Positions 9,025 to 16,449 of a stretch of 20,000 bases of DNA are shown in pieces. Source of the stretch: Prorocentrum cordatum (taxonomy: Eukaryota; Sar; Dinophyceae; Prorocentrales; Prorocentraceae). Numbering within the stretch: the stretch's first letter is position 1; the number at the start of each line of letters is the position of its first letter. The DNA lies in assembly GCA_963575745.1 (NCBI GenBank), contig CAUYUJ010019096.1, positions 122,501 through 142,500 of the forward strand, written 5' to 3'. A program made the position numbers and the translations under genes. Below the pieces are notes generated by a model that was not told where the DNA came from, ran no database searches, and saw only the letters and a list, made by a program, of their open reading frames with translations.

Positions 9025-9200
9025 CAGGAGGGGGAAAAACACACAGACACAATTCATCGTCGATTCCCGGGAAAATATGGGAAAATGTGGGAAGTGAGGG
9101 GGAAGACGAAAATCCCAAAAAGTATAGGAAAATATGGGGAATTCTGTTATTTGTGTCCGTTTATTTGTATGTCCAAGGGCCCCTGTCGCAAATGGACACA
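9025..9200 (+). repeat. Dispersed repeat family G, copy 1
   Basis: The repeat runs from CAGGAGGGGGAAAAACACAC through ACAGACACAATTCATCGTCG and GGGGAAGACGAAAATCCC to TTTGTGTCCGTTTATTTG and TGTCC. Copy 2 lies at 17050-17225 in the same orientation, with the same order of words (ACAGACACAATTTATCGTCG; GGGGAAGACGAAGCCCC; TTTGTGTTTACTTATTCG). It contains a run of GGGAAAATATGG variants. Short terminal words TGTCC and GGACA are inverted at its right margin. Coding is unlikely. Confidence 0.75.
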
Positions 9201-9396
9201 GTCCGCGGCGACACCGACAGAGAGTCCTGCCCTGGCAGCGACAGGGCCGTTTTTGAACCAGTTCCGTGGTGCCGGTTTTGTTTGCCAGTTCCGGCGCTTG
9301 TCATTTGTGTTTGGTTCCGTCGTTTTTTTTTCGATGGTGCTTGCGGTTCCAGTTCTGGAGCGGTTCTTGTTGCCGTTCCCCGTTGCCGTGTTCTTT

Positions 9397-9440
9397 TCAC
9401 CGTTTCCATGTTGAAGAGGCACTCTTTTTGGAAACGGTGA
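9397..9440. repeat. 12-bp stem-loop with nested small stem
   Basis: TCACCGTTTCCA at 9397-9408 and TGGAAACGGTGA at 9429-9440 are exact complements around a 20-base loop, which itself contains GAAGAG/CTCTT. T runs before the left arm and A runs after the right arm extend the potential stem with one bulge. Upstream, 9260-9396 is rich in GTTCC/CCGTT words. Confidence 0.7.
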
Positions 9441-9631
9441 GAAAAACGGCCTTGCCGTTTCCAGAGCCCACTGAGCGCCGGCCCGTTGCCGAAGGAGAGC
9501 GTCGCCTCCAGAGGTGATAACCCACGGGCCAAGAGGAGTTCCGGCGAGCACTCCCAAGACGAGGCCAGCGGGGAGCGAAGGAAGATAAGTCATTCATGGT
9601 TGGAGTGTGTTCGATTGTTTTTGGTTGATTT

Positions 9632-9636
9632 CCCCC

Positions 9637-9667
<31 letters not shown>

Positions 9668-9680
9668 CTCTCTTTCCCAG
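9632..9680 (+). repeat. (CT)n tract ending in TTTCCCAG, possible 3' splice site
   Basis: About 45 bases of C and T, mostly CT dinucleotides, end in TTTCCCAG at 9673-9680 and are followed by AGCACTGTGC. A long pyrimidine tract directly before CAG is the normal form of a spliceosomal 3' splice site. The sequence downstream has no clear exon, so this remains a possibility only. Confidence 0.5.
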
Positions 9681-10000
9681 AGCACTGTGCAAGCAGGTGT
9701 GTGTTTCAAGAGCAGGGGACAGTGCATGTGTCCTTGCTTGCCCAGAACCGTGAAACGGACGACTCGAATTCGCTGGAACTCGGGTTTACCAACCCTTCTC
9801 GACGGACCCGACATGAATTGATTGGGTCTCGCCATTCCCCGCAGGCGTACCCGAGTCCTCCGAACCCGAGTCTTACGTCTCCCCGATTTGAGCTAGGAGT
9901 ATTCCGAAAAGTTTCCATGTTACGAGTTGGGAAGGCATGTCAGCGTTAGCAGGCATAATTTTGAATGGATGAATGGCTTCGCCGGGGTTGCCGACCAGTG
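9681..10000. other. Unassigned moderate-GC sequence
   Basis: Visible features are a hairpin GGGTTTACCAACCC near 9784 and inverted words CTCGGGTTT (about 9780) and AACCCGAG (about 9865). A directly repeated ACCCGAGTC lies near 9850 and 9867. No tRNA fold could be built from these. I see no supported gene. Confidence 0.4.
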
Positions 10001-10250
10001 GATTATTGATATTGTTTTGTTGTAATATGTGCGGTGCGAAGACCGCAGCGCAATACATCACAAACAATTCAAAACAACCCAAAGCTATCAAACGCATTGC
10101 AACGGCACCCATGCAATGCACAGCGACAACAGGCAAGCAAAACAATGCGAAGCAACTTCATGCAAGGTAGTGCAAAGTGGTGAGCAGTGCAGCATCAAGC
10201 TTGGTAGAGAAACGCGATGCAAGCCACAGCAATCAGTAACACTGAAGCGC
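10000..10250 (+). other. CAA/GCAA-rich low-complexity stretch
   Basis: This stretch is unusually rich in CAA, GCAAT and AAGCAA words (for example CAATGCACAGC and AAGCAAAACAATGCG). It is AT-richer than its neighbours. It may be the start of a longer frame reading through 10580, but its composition looks like degenerate simple sequence. Confidence 0.4.
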
Positions 10251-10580
10251 AACGAGGCCCCACATCTTCTGCCAGGGCAAGGAGGCCTTGCGGGCTGGGT
10301 CTCATTCGTTGCGTTGATCCTAAGAGCAGGACCCGACGCCACCCGGTCATGTCCGCCAGAGCAGGAGACCCTGGCGGGGGCCTTTGTGGCAGCCAATGAT
10401 GTCCGCTGGCTGGAGCAAGGCATCCGGTGGCTGAGACTGTATTGGATCCCGTGGGCGGTACCTGGTGGCGCGCCAAAGATTCCGCTGGTGCAGGTGGCCA
10501 TATACAACGATTCTGCGGGCCCCAGTATCTCACTTGGTGGGCGGGACCTTCTGGGACCCTGTGGGCCGCATGAGCGGTAG
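10250..10580 (+). CDS. Weak candidate exon, unknown product
   Basis: I do not recognise this. One plus-strand frame stays open through 10580 with a TAG stop at 10578-10580. It is Trp/Leu-rich in the middle (WLEQGIRWLRLYWIPWAVPG around 10408-10467) and then carries VQVAIYNDSAGPSISLGG. Third codon positions are not as GC-rich as in the better candidates, and the minus strand is open over the same span. The nearby downstream sequence has a CT-rich run (10762-10800) ending in CCCAG near 10823, which could be a splice acceptor. Non-coding sequence is at least as likely. Confidence 0.2.
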
Positions 10581-10589
10581 CCTGTGGCA

Positions 10590-11010
10590 TTCAGAACCCC
10601 GTTCTGATTCAGGCCCAGCCCTTCAGGTTGCAGGCGAAAGCCTCCTAAGTACAGTCGCTTTATGGGTGCGTCATCATGTTCCTCCTTCCTGCCTTAAGCA
10701 GCCTTCTGTGGATTGCTGGACCTCCTGTAGACCCCTGCCTCAGCTTTGTGATCAAGAACCGTTCCCTCTTCCTCCTCCTCTCCTGTTCTTACCTCCCGTA
10801 CCCCAATCGACCTCAATGCCCAGGATCCCTCACTTAGATTCCAGCTGATCAAGAAACACCATCACATGTTTCGGTAAACCGCTTGGCATCCCAAGCATCC
10901 TCAATGCCTGGATGTTCGATGGGGGCCTCCTGCTCTCTCCGTAGGCAGTGACTATGACAATACATGGGTGCCGTCTATTTGGCGCAATGTTTGTGGTCAA
11001 TTTGGGTAGT
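10590..11010. other. Unassigned spacer with a CT-rich run
   Basis: This is low-repeat sequence of moderate GC. A pyrimidine run at about 10762-10800 precedes CAATGCCCAG and GATTCCAG, which could be 3' splice sites. No gene is supported. Confidence 0.4.
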
Positions 11011-11500
11011 GCTGTATCGAAGTCGCCTGCGGTGAACCACCGCCGCCCCCTGCCGTGTGGACACACACACAAACGGTGGGCCAAAGTATGATCAAGCTAT
11101 TTGATGTGCTGTTTCCCCCAGCCGTTGTGGAATCCCGTCGGGGAACACTTGGCGGAGAAAGAGAAGGAAGACGGAGGGGGAAACGGATGCTTCTTGAGGC
11201 CGTTTTGTGGCTTCCTAGAGGCTTCCAGGGAGTCTCTTGGGGGCCTTCGAGGCGCCTTTCGTGGCCTGTTTGGCCTTTTGGCCATCGACGGCCGTCTTTG
11301 AATGCCTCTCTGGGCAGTCGTGGGTCCTCTTTTGGGCGCTTGAGCTGTGTTGGAGGTCTGTGTGGTAGTCTTGTGCCTCTTGGGCCGGCTTGGAGAACTC
11401 TTTGGCCGTCTTGTGGGTCTTTCGGGGGGCTTTTGACAGCCTCTCTGGCCGTCTTAGGGCGATCTTGGGGCCGACGAGGCCGTCTTGGAGCGTCGGACGC
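11010..11500 (+). repeat. Diverged segmental duplication, copy 1
   Basis: The block starts TATCGAAGTCGCC, continues with CACCGCCGCCCCCTGCC and CCCCCAGCCGT, and ends in a TCTTGGG-type minisatellite with GAGGCTTCCAGGGAGT. The same ordered landmarks appear at 11938-12480. Copy 1 lacks the GGA tract that immediately precedes copy 2 and lacks about 170 bases found inside copy 2. No coding frame is shared, so this looks like non-coding duplicated DNA. Confidence 0.65.
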
Positions 11501-11642
11501 CCGAATATACGATAACGCTAATAGTTTCCTTTACGTAGACACCACATGTTAAAGCAACCACCTCCGCAACGTCGGCGGAGGTTTCCAACATCGCAATCTT
11601 TATGGCCAGGCACGAACCCTTTGTGCTAAAACACATCGGGGA
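11454..11642 (-). CDS. Weak candidate coding fragment, unknown product
   Basis: On the minus strand the sequence reads without stops as a globular-looking peptide of about 50 residues. It begins at an ATG near 11640 (MCFSTKGSCLAIKIAML) and continues ETSADVAEVVAL, CGVYVKETISVIVYSG. The alternating hydrophobic pattern VVALTCGVYVKETISVIVY suggests beta strands. It loosely recalls an endonuclease-fold segment of LINE elements, but no catalytic residue can be placed, so I do not assign it. An 8-bp hairpin (11560-11582) lies within it. It runs into the minisatellite of the segmental duplication. Confidence 0.2.
   Translation of the reverse strand, partial: SPMCFSTKGSCLAIKIAMLETSADVAEVVALTCGVYVKETISVIVYSGVRRSKTASSAPRSP
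11560..11582. repeat. 8-bp stem-loop
   Basis: ACCTCCGC at 11560-11567 and GCGGAGGT at 11575-11582 pair perfectly around AACGTCG. It is isolated and has no T run, so nothing points to a terminator. Confidence 0.6.
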
Positions 11643-11768
11643 ACCACGGAGACAAATCAAGGACGATCCATGATCTTGGCCTACGGGCCGAAGGCCACTG
11701 GGCAGAATCGGACAAAGAACAACACAGCGTTCATCTCAGCACGCCAAGCTCACCTGTGACAAGCACAG

Positions 11769-11935
11769 GTGGAGGAGGAGGAGGAGGAGGAGGAGGAGGA
11801 GGAGAAGGTGGAGGTGGAGGAGGAGGAGGAGGGGGAGGGGGGGGAGGAGGGGGAGGAGGGGGAGGACGAGGACGAAGACGACGAGGCCGAGGAGGAGGAG
11901 GAGGAGGAGGAGGAGGAGGAGGAGCAGGGGGCAGT
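11769..11935 (+). repeat. (GGA)n tract at the edge of segmental duplication copy 2
   Basis: About 165 bases of GGA/GAG with GGT, GAC and GCC interruptions. It lies immediately before the duplicated word GGATCGAAGTCGCC and is absent at the equivalent position of copy 1 (about 11005), so it expanded or inserted after duplication. The minus strand reads poly-Ser or poly-Pro. Confidence 0.9.
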
Positions 11936-11937
11936 GG

Positions 11938-12480
11938 ATCGAAGTCGCCCACGGCCAAACACCGCTGCCCCCCTGCCTTCTGGAAGCGCGGCGTGTGGCC
12001 GCACGCTGTGGCCAGAGCGCGGGCAGGCTGTCGGACTACATGCCCCCCCAGCCGTCGCGGACCCACGTGGAGGAGAGAAGAAGAGGAGGAGAGGGATGAG
12101 CAGGGAGCCGCTGAGGTATGGCGGAGGAGGTCGTGGTCCACATGGCCACATGAGCCGTTGCCACGTGCCCTGGCTGCCCTTGGCGCCGGGCGCGACCCGC
12201 CCTCGCAGTGGAGCGCCCCTCGGGCGCGCGCGGCGGGTTGCGGATCGACTTGTGTGTCGGTGCGGCGGCAGGAACGGGGAGAAGGATGTGGCCTCTTGGG
12301 AGCCTGCTGGTGCATTCTTGAGGCTTCCAGGGAGTTTCCTGTGGGCCGCCCAGGTTTCCTTTGGCGCATGGAGATCCTTTGGATGCTCCTTGGGGGGGCG
12401 CTTGGGCATTCTGAGGGCGTCCCTGGCCCGTCTGACGCGCTTGGAAGCCGTCTTGGGCACCTCTGTGGGCCGACTTGGGG
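11938..12480 (+). repeat. Diverged segmental duplication, copy 2
   Basis: Landmarks shared with 11010-11500, in order: GATCGAAGTCGCC, ACACCGCTGCCCCCCTGCC, CCCCCAGCCGTCGCGGA, a purine-rich segment, then TTCTTGAGGCTTCCAGGGAG and the TCTTGGG-type tail. About 170 bases at roughly 12110-12280 have no counterpart in copy 1. Open frames exist on both strands but change frame relative to copy 1. Confidence 0.65.
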
Positions 12481-13001
12481 CCCAAGCCAAGCGCCCGCGA
12501 AAAATGCTCTCTCCAGGCTCGCTACTCCCTCGTCCCAGACGCCCTGGGCCAGCCAGCCAGCCAGACAGACAAACCATCACAATTAATCCAACCCTCCCCG
12601 CCGCGCTTCCCAAGGACCTCCGACGCCCTTGTTTGTGTTCTGCGATGCGCTGCACTTGGCCGCACCCGTGGTCACCAGCCCGCTTTTGGCACTGGCAGCC
12701 CGCCTCCTCTGGCGTACCCACCTGCACTGCCGGCGTCGCGCTGGACTGCTCTCCAGTCGTGGAACTGCGTGCCTTCATCCCTGGTACATCTTGCGCTTCG
12801 CGTGCGTCTGCCTGCGCTTCTGCCCCTGGCGTGGCCTCGATGCCACTCCGCGCCCGCTGCCAGGGTGACGGTGCCCTGGCTGGCCGCCCCAGCCGCTCCA
12901 AGGCGATGCGCCTCGCCCTGTGAGTGTCTTCCGCTTTCCCCTTTTTGTTCCCTCGCCGCGGCCACCCGCTTTTTCTCTCGCTCCTCTCCTCTTGCCGCCA
13001 G
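12481..13001. other. GC-rich sequence ending in a strong 3' splice-like signal
   Basis: All six frames have long open parts. The minus strand reads as Ala/Gly/Arg-rich (12670-12900) and the plus strand as Cys/Ala-rich; I cannot choose. A duplicated CCAGCCAGCCAG lies near 12549. From about 12930 the sequence becomes pyrimidine-rich (CGCTTTTTCTCTCGCTCC, CTCCTCTTGCCGCCAG) and ends in CAG at 13001, a good candidate 3' splice site for the exon-like stretch that follows. Confidence 0.4.
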
Positions 13002-13230
13002 ACAATCAGCCCTTGCCCCTCCCAGCCCGCTCGAGCGCGCGTGCGGACTGCCTCTGCCGCGCGGCGACGTAGAACAGTTCTGCGATGCGCGGGCCCGGGG
13101 CCCTATGACCCGTTCTCGGGACTGGCCGCTTCTCCTCCCAGGTTCCGCCGCCGACGGTTCTGGGGCCCGCGGGCGGTCCCCTTGGAGGCCGACGGCGGCG
13201 CAAGGCGGAGGGGGAAGAGGAGCAGGAGGA
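13002..13230 (+). CDS. Candidate exon, unknown product
   Basis: I do not recognise it. It follows a pyrimidine-rich tract ending in GCCAG. One plus frame reads protein-like with GC-rich third positions: QSALAPPSPLERACGLPLPR, GDVEQFCDARARGPMTRSRD, WPLLLPGSAADGSG. A second CCCAG sits at about 13137-13141, so the exon could be shorter. The other plus frame (GPGPYDPFSGLAASPP) also looks plausible, which lowers confidence. It merges at its 3' side into a GGA tract, where the frame becomes Gly-rich. Confidence 0.25.
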
Positions 13231-13330
13231 GGAGGAGGAGGAGGAGGAGGACAAATAAAAAAAGAAGAATAATAATAAGAAACTAATAAGAAGAAGAGGA
13301 GCAGGAAGAGGAGGAGGAGGAGGAGGGATT
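13205..13330 (+). repeat. Compound GGA / AAT-AAG microsatellite
   Basis: GGA runs at 13215-13250 and 13296-13325 flank an A-rich segment (AAATAAAAAAAGAAG, AATAATAATAAG). It is the only purine tract in the window with a strong A block at its centre. Confidence 0.85.
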
Positions 13331-13657
13331 TTGTCCAGGCTGCTTGAGGCTCGTGCTTCTGTGCCACCCCAGACATCGGACGCTCCGGAAACTGGGAGCT
13401 GGCGGTTTGGGGGCTGCTTTCGTCTTCGGGGAGCCCTCGCTGGGCCCTGGGGCCGTCCCAGAAACGGCTCGGGGCAAAGAGCCGGCCTTCGGGAAGTGGT
13501 CCAGAGCTTTGAGGCCCACGCATCGAACAAACTGGAAGAGGAGGAGGACAAGAAAGACGAGGAGGAGGAGAAGGAGGCGGAGACGGAGCAGGGGGAAGGG
13601 CACGAAAAGGAACAGGATGATGTCTGGCCCCCCCCCCCCTGCCGCGCCACGCGATAG
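13331..13657 (+). CDS. Weak candidate coding stretch with acidic tail
   Basis: The plus frame gives about 108 residues with a TAG stop at 13655-13657. The first half, RLLEARASVPPQTSDAPETG and LREVVQSFEAHASN, looks protein-like. The second half is Glu/Lys/Asp-rich, with interruptions that keep charged residues (KLEEEEDKKDEEEEKEAE). Interrupting codons (AAG, GAC, GCG, ACG, CAG) are more varied than in the pure GGA tracts. The minus strand is equally open and Ser-rich. It could be an exon or a decayed microsatellite. Confidence 0.2.
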   Translation: MSRLLEARASVPPQTSDAPETGSWRFGGCFRLRGALAGPWGRPRNGSGQRAGLREVVQSFEAHASNKLEEEEDKKDEEEEKEAETEQGEGHEKEQDDVWPPPPCRATR

Positions 13658-13803
13658 GCCGCCTCGTCCAGGCTCGCGCCCTTCGCCTCGTGGAAGCCCA
13701 GGCGGGCGGGCGCCGGCCGTGCACACCCAGGCAACAAAAAGACACCGGCCCTGGCCAGAGGCCGACCACGGTGGCGGCGGCCGCGGGAGGAGGCGGACCA
13801 AGA

Positions 13804-14008
13804 GATCCAACCTATCGCAACAATCCACACCGAGTTTTTTTTGTTTTTTGATTGCACAAAAAAATCGGCCCGTATTGGGCCTCGACGGGCCTCGGGACCG
13901 TAAGAAAACGACTCAAGGCTGAAAAATTGGTCTTGGGGAGTGGGTCGACACTTCCAGGGGCCCCGTATTCCAAAAAAACAAGAAGAAAACAACAGCATCG
14001 GATCTCTG
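13804..14008 (+). repeat. Dispersed repeat family J, copy 1
   Basis: The block runs from GATCCAACCTAT through AAACGACTCAAGGCTGA and TGGTCTTGGGGAGTGGGTCG to CATCGGATCTCTG. Copy 2 at 16722-16895 has the same landmarks in the same orientation: GATCCAACGTAT, AAACGACTCAGGATGA, CGGTCCTGGGGAATGGGTCG, CATCGGATCTCTG. Poly-T and poly-A runs account for the length difference. Both strands are partly open, but frames are not conserved between copies. Confidence 0.75.
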
Positions 14009-14033
14009 CGGGTCTCGAAGAACAGAAAACGGC

Positions 14034-14500
14034 GGATCTCGTCCAGTCGTCTGTGGGAGGACATACCCGACCGAACCCCACCGCCAAGGAAGGTCTCCCA
14101 GGAGGCTTCAAGAGGCCCCTAGGGGGGCTCCGAAGGCCCAGGCCCGGGGCCCTGTCGATCCATGGACGCAGAAAACGCAGTCGAAGCATAAACTTCTGGC
14201 GCTCCGCGAGGACTTCTTCGATCCTCACTGGGCCCCCCCAGCGGCGCCTCCGGCGCCGCTCATGGCGGAGGGGTGATCCAAGGAAGCCCGCGCAGAGCGC
14301 CAAAAGTTGATGCTTCTGCTGCTTTTTCTGCGTCCATGGATCGACGGGGCCCATGCTTGGGCCTTCCCCTGGGAGCCCCCACCCTATTAGGGGCCTCCGG
14401 ACGCCTCCGCTCCCGAGAGGCCTGGCCGCAAGGAGACCCTTCCTCGGTGGAGGTGGGTTTAGGTCGGGCGTGCCTTCCTGCAGGCGGATGTTGGACGACA
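14034..14500. repeat. ~460-bp foldback (long imperfect inverted repeat)
   Basis: The two halves are reverse complements around a perfect tip hairpin, AGCGGCGCC (14240-14248), TCC, GGCGCCGCT (14252-14260). The best-conserved block is 14153-14222 against 14274-14347: both contain GTCGATCCATGGACGCAGAA when read from the outside, then GCAG, GAAGCAT, AACTT, TGGCGCTC. By eye about 85% of positions match there. The outer parts (AGGCCCCTA, GGAAGG-TCTCC, ACCC-ACC) match with gaps, mainly an extra ~18 bases on the right. Both outer margins finish in the same TIR end of the element family described at 6517, pointing inwards. Confidence 0.8.
14038..14072 (-). mobile_element. Solo terminal repeat (fragment F) of the TIR family
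   Basis: Read on the minus strand this is GGTCGGGTATGTCC, then TCCCACAGACGACTGGACGA. It matches the GGACGA-box end of the other copies. No matching second end was found to its left, so it is a solo or truncated end. It forms the outer margin of the left foldback arm. Confidence 0.6.
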
Positions 14501-14614
14501 GGGGTAAGATAGTCCAGCAGTATTTTAGACATGTTCGAGAATAGCCGACAAATCGTCCACCTATTACTGTTTGATTCTTTTGTAGACTCCTCCTGTAGAG
14601 GGGCAGGCCCTGCT
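14461..14614 (+). mobile_element. TIR element copy B, 154 bp
   Basis: The left end is AGGTCGGGCGTGCC, then CCTGCAGGCGGATGTTGGACGACA. The right end read inwards is AGCAGGGCCTGCCCCTCTAC, then AGGAGGAGTCTACAAAAG. The interior is AT-richer than the flanks. A GT follows AG exactly at the left tip, and TTCTTTTGTAGACTCCTCCT followed by GTAG lies at the right, giving a plausible GT-AG intron of 14462-14598 on the plus strand. It abuts the right foldback arm and a minus-strand exon candidate. Confidence 0.75.
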
Positions 14615-14800
14615 GAGGTGGGGATCGGCCGTGGCCAGGGTCGGTGCGTGTGCGGGTGTGTGCTCCCGGCGGGCGCCCCGCGCCAGGGCCGGGGAGCTGG
14701 GCGCGTCCGTGCCGGGCTCGTCCAACAGCCTGGCGAGCAGCGGCTTCGCGGCGTCCACGAGCCACTCCGACGCGTCGCTGCTGAGGCCCTCTGGGCGGGA
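14606..14800 (-). CDS. Candidate exon on the minus strand, unknown product
   Basis: I do not recognise it. The minus frame from about 14792 reads EGLSSDASEWLVDAAKPLLA, RLLDEPGTDAPSSPALAR, GARREHTPAHAPTLATADPH. Third positions are almost all G or C, and the SEWLVDAAKPLLARLLDE segment looks like an amphipathic helix. Upstream (higher coordinates) the same frame turns Arg-rich, suggesting an exon boundary near 14800-14815. Downstream it runs straight into the terminal repeat of copy B. The other strand is Gly/Arg-rich and less protein-like. Confidence 0.3.
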
Positions 14801-14814
14801 GCGCTCGCCCCCGA

Positions 14815-15160
14815 GAGGGCGACGGCGGCAACGGCGGCGACGGGAAAGGCGAGGGCAGCGACAACGGTGGCGGCGGCGGTGACGGCTCGATCGATGCAGA
14901 TGGTCCGCCTGCACCGATCTTGGCCAGGCTCTGGCCTGGGTCAGTCGATCCCCGACGGATCGCACCGCCCCCTCCTCTTCTTTTGTTGCGTGCCCTGGGC
15001 CCCGTCTCGTCCGCGCACACGCCTTCGGCCCTCGGCCATCATCGTGGACGCCCCCTCTTGGTCGCCCCTGGCCAGGGTTCTCGGTTTCTGCGAGGGGAGG
15101 CCAGGACGGAGGACCGAGGCGCAGGAGGAGGCTGACAGAAGGGAGGGGGAGAGGAAGCAG
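14815..15160. other. GC-rich sequence without a supported gene
   Basis: A GGC/GAC-rich quasi-repeat at 14817-14885 is followed by unique sequence. The minus strand has short protein-like pieces (DPGQSLAKIGAGGPSASIEP), but frames compete and I cannot choose one. The run ends in GGAGGAGG at 15160-15192. Confidence 0.4.
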
Positions 15161-15192
15161 GGAGGGTGGAGGAGGAGGAGGAGGAGGAGGAG
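15160..15192 (+). repeat. Short (GGA)n tract
   Basis: About 30 bases of GGA between AGGGAGGGT and CATACATTGCCCC. It is the smallest of the purine triplet tracts in the window. Confidence 0.85.
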
Positions 15193-15374
15193 GCATACAT
15201 TGCCCCACTGGCTGCCTCAGTAGTTACTATGTGCCCTTGCGGGCTCTTAGCACTGTTTTGTTTTGCACAAGCCTGCACTTACGTTGCTGAGCATTCCGCC
15301 TCAAGTCGGCTTGTTTGCGCCATGTCTTGTTGTCATCCTTGCGCGCAGCTAAGACGCTGGATTAGTAGCCAATA
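15193..15374 (+). other. Cys-rich open stretch before the GAT array
   Basis: The plus frame reads hydrophobic and Cys-rich (VVTMCPCGLLALFCFAQACT, YVAEHSASSRLVCAMSCC) and runs into poly-Asp. It has no recognised motif, mixed codon usage and no clear boundaries. I do not call a gene. Confidence 0.25.
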
Positions 15375-15377
15375 TGT

Positions 15378-15628
15378 ATGCGATGATGATGATGATGATG
15401 CTGTTGTTGGTGATGGTGATGATGATGTTTCGATGACAGTGGTGTGTTGATGGTGATGATGTTGTTGATGATGATGGTGATTCTGATGATGGTGGTGGTG
15501 TTTGTGATGATGGTGATGCTGATGATGATGATGATGATGCTGATGCTGATGCTGATGCTGATACTGGTGGTGATGATGATGATGAGTGTTTGATGGTGAT
15601 GATGAGGATGAGGATGAGGATGAGGATG

Positions 15629-15665
<37 letters not shown>

Positions 15666-15668
15666 CAC

Positions 15669-15763
<95 letters not shown>

Positions 15764-15776
15764 CTGATGATGCTTT
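15378..15776 (+). repeat. (GAT)n array with higher-order hexamer blocks
   Basis: About 400 bases of GAT triplets are organised in blocks: irregular GATGATGGTGGT, (GATGCT)n near 15538-15560, (GATGAG/GAGGAT)n near 15600-15632, (GATGAC)n near 15664-15715, then pure GAT to about 15765. One frame is poly-Asp, another poly-Met and the minus strand poly-His or poly-Ser. The hexamer blocks show stepwise expansion of mutated units rather than selection on a protein. Confidence 0.9.
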
Positions 15777-15779
15777 GAT

Positions 15780-15910
15780 GATGAGGGGTTCTAGCTCTCG
15801 GGCTGCTCCTCAGGTCGAGGTCTGGGGGAGCCCATTCTTCACGGCCGAGGCCTGTCGTGGTCAGACACGTCCCCTGGCTCCCGGCTTCCTGTTACTGATG
15901 TTGCTTTTGT
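15780..15910 (+). other. Short unique stretch before copy C
   Basis: The plus frame reads RGSSSRAAPQVEVWGSPFF and PLAPGFLLLMLLLC and enters the element. It could be a small exon, but nothing confirms it. Confidence 0.2.
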
Positions 15911-16000
15911 GTCGGGCATGCCCCTCGACTGGAGGAATTTTCAAAAGTACCAGTTTTCATATTTCGTCCAGAATCCGCCCATAGGAGAACGTGCCCGACC
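15911..16000 (+). mobile_element. TIR element copy C, 90 bp (shortest)
   Basis: The left end is GTCGGGCATGCCCCTCGAC, then TGGAGGAATTTTCAAAAG. The right end read inwards is GGTCGGGCACGTTCTCC, then TATGGGCGGATTCTGGACGA. Both end types are present, but almost no interior remains, so the family's ends can persist with an essentially empty middle. GT is at the left tip and CATAG near the right end. Confidence 0.75.
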
Positions 16001-16154
16001 GAATCGTACCACGACGATTGCAGGAACGCAGCAGCTGAGCAGCCAGTGTCCGCGCGACGCCACCATACGCGCCCAGGAACTTCGAGCCTCGAGCCTCGAG
16101 CCTCGAGAGGAGGGCAGCCTCCCCCCACACTCCGCCGACGCCCCTCGGGCGCAC
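16001..16154. other. Spacer with CGAGCCTCGAG repeats
   Basis: Three successive GAGCCTC words near 16083-16105 form an overlapping quasi-palindrome (CTCGAGCCTCGAG). No gene is seen. Confidence 0.4.
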
Positions 16155-16316
16155 AGCCCTTCTCCTCCTCCTCCTCCTCCTCCTCCCCCTCCTCCTCCTC
16201 CTCCCCCTCCCCCTCCTCCTCATCCTCATCCTCCTCTTCCTCCTCCCCCTCCTCCACCTCCTCCTCCTCCTCATCCCCCTTCTCCTCCTCTTATCCTCGT
16301 TCGCCTCCTCCCTCCT
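16155..16316 (+). repeat. (CTC)n polypyrimidine tract
   Basis: About 160 bases of CCT/CTC with a few CAT and CTT variants. It is the only large triplet tract with the pyrimidine strand on plus. It ends at CCTCCTCGCCGCCGCAG (16327) and directly precedes an exon-like stretch, so it may also serve as a polypyrimidine tract for splicing. Confidence 0.9.
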
Positions 16317-16327
16317 CGCCGCCGCAG

Positions 16328-16440
16328 GGGCGCCTGCGTGGCCACCACGCTCTGCCCGCAGCTGGTGGTGCCCGAGAACTGCACGCTCCAGTGCGCGCTC
16401 CCGAGGATCGTGTGCCACAGGAGCCGCGGCGAAGGGTCGA
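16328..16440 (+). CDS. Candidate exon with Cys-rich, dinoflagellate-like peptide
   Basis: It follows a long pyrimidine tract ending in CCGCAG. The plus frame reads GACVATTLCPQLVVPENCTL, then QCALPRIVCHRSRGE. Third positions are nearly all G or C, and four to five cysteines are spaced through it. The LCPQLVVPENC-type phrase reminds me of uncharacterised dinoflagellate proteins, but that is memory without a search. Likely donors are unclear: after about 16440 the frame enters a perfect hairpin and stops at TAA near 16465. It may be a decayed or first exon. Confidence 0.35.
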
Positions 16441-16449
16441 GGAATGCGC

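Noticed and set aside
9770-9875. Possible tRNA-like fold from GGGTTTACCAACCC and CCCGAGTC words
   Set aside because: Stems have the wrong lengths and spacing for a tRNA; treated as small inverted repeats.
11750-12901. 383-residue minus-strand open frame
   Set aside because: It runs through a GGA tract and a duplicated non-coding block; the reading frame is not kept in the other duplicate.
13812-15020. 402-residue minus-strand open frame
   Set aside because: It spans the foldback, a TIR element and a dispersed repeat; its internal peptide similarity is explained by the inverted repeat. Only the 14606-14800 part (in another minus frame) looked exon-like.
15586-15984. Poly-Asp protein
   Set aside because: It is a direct translation of the GAT array that then enters a TIR element.
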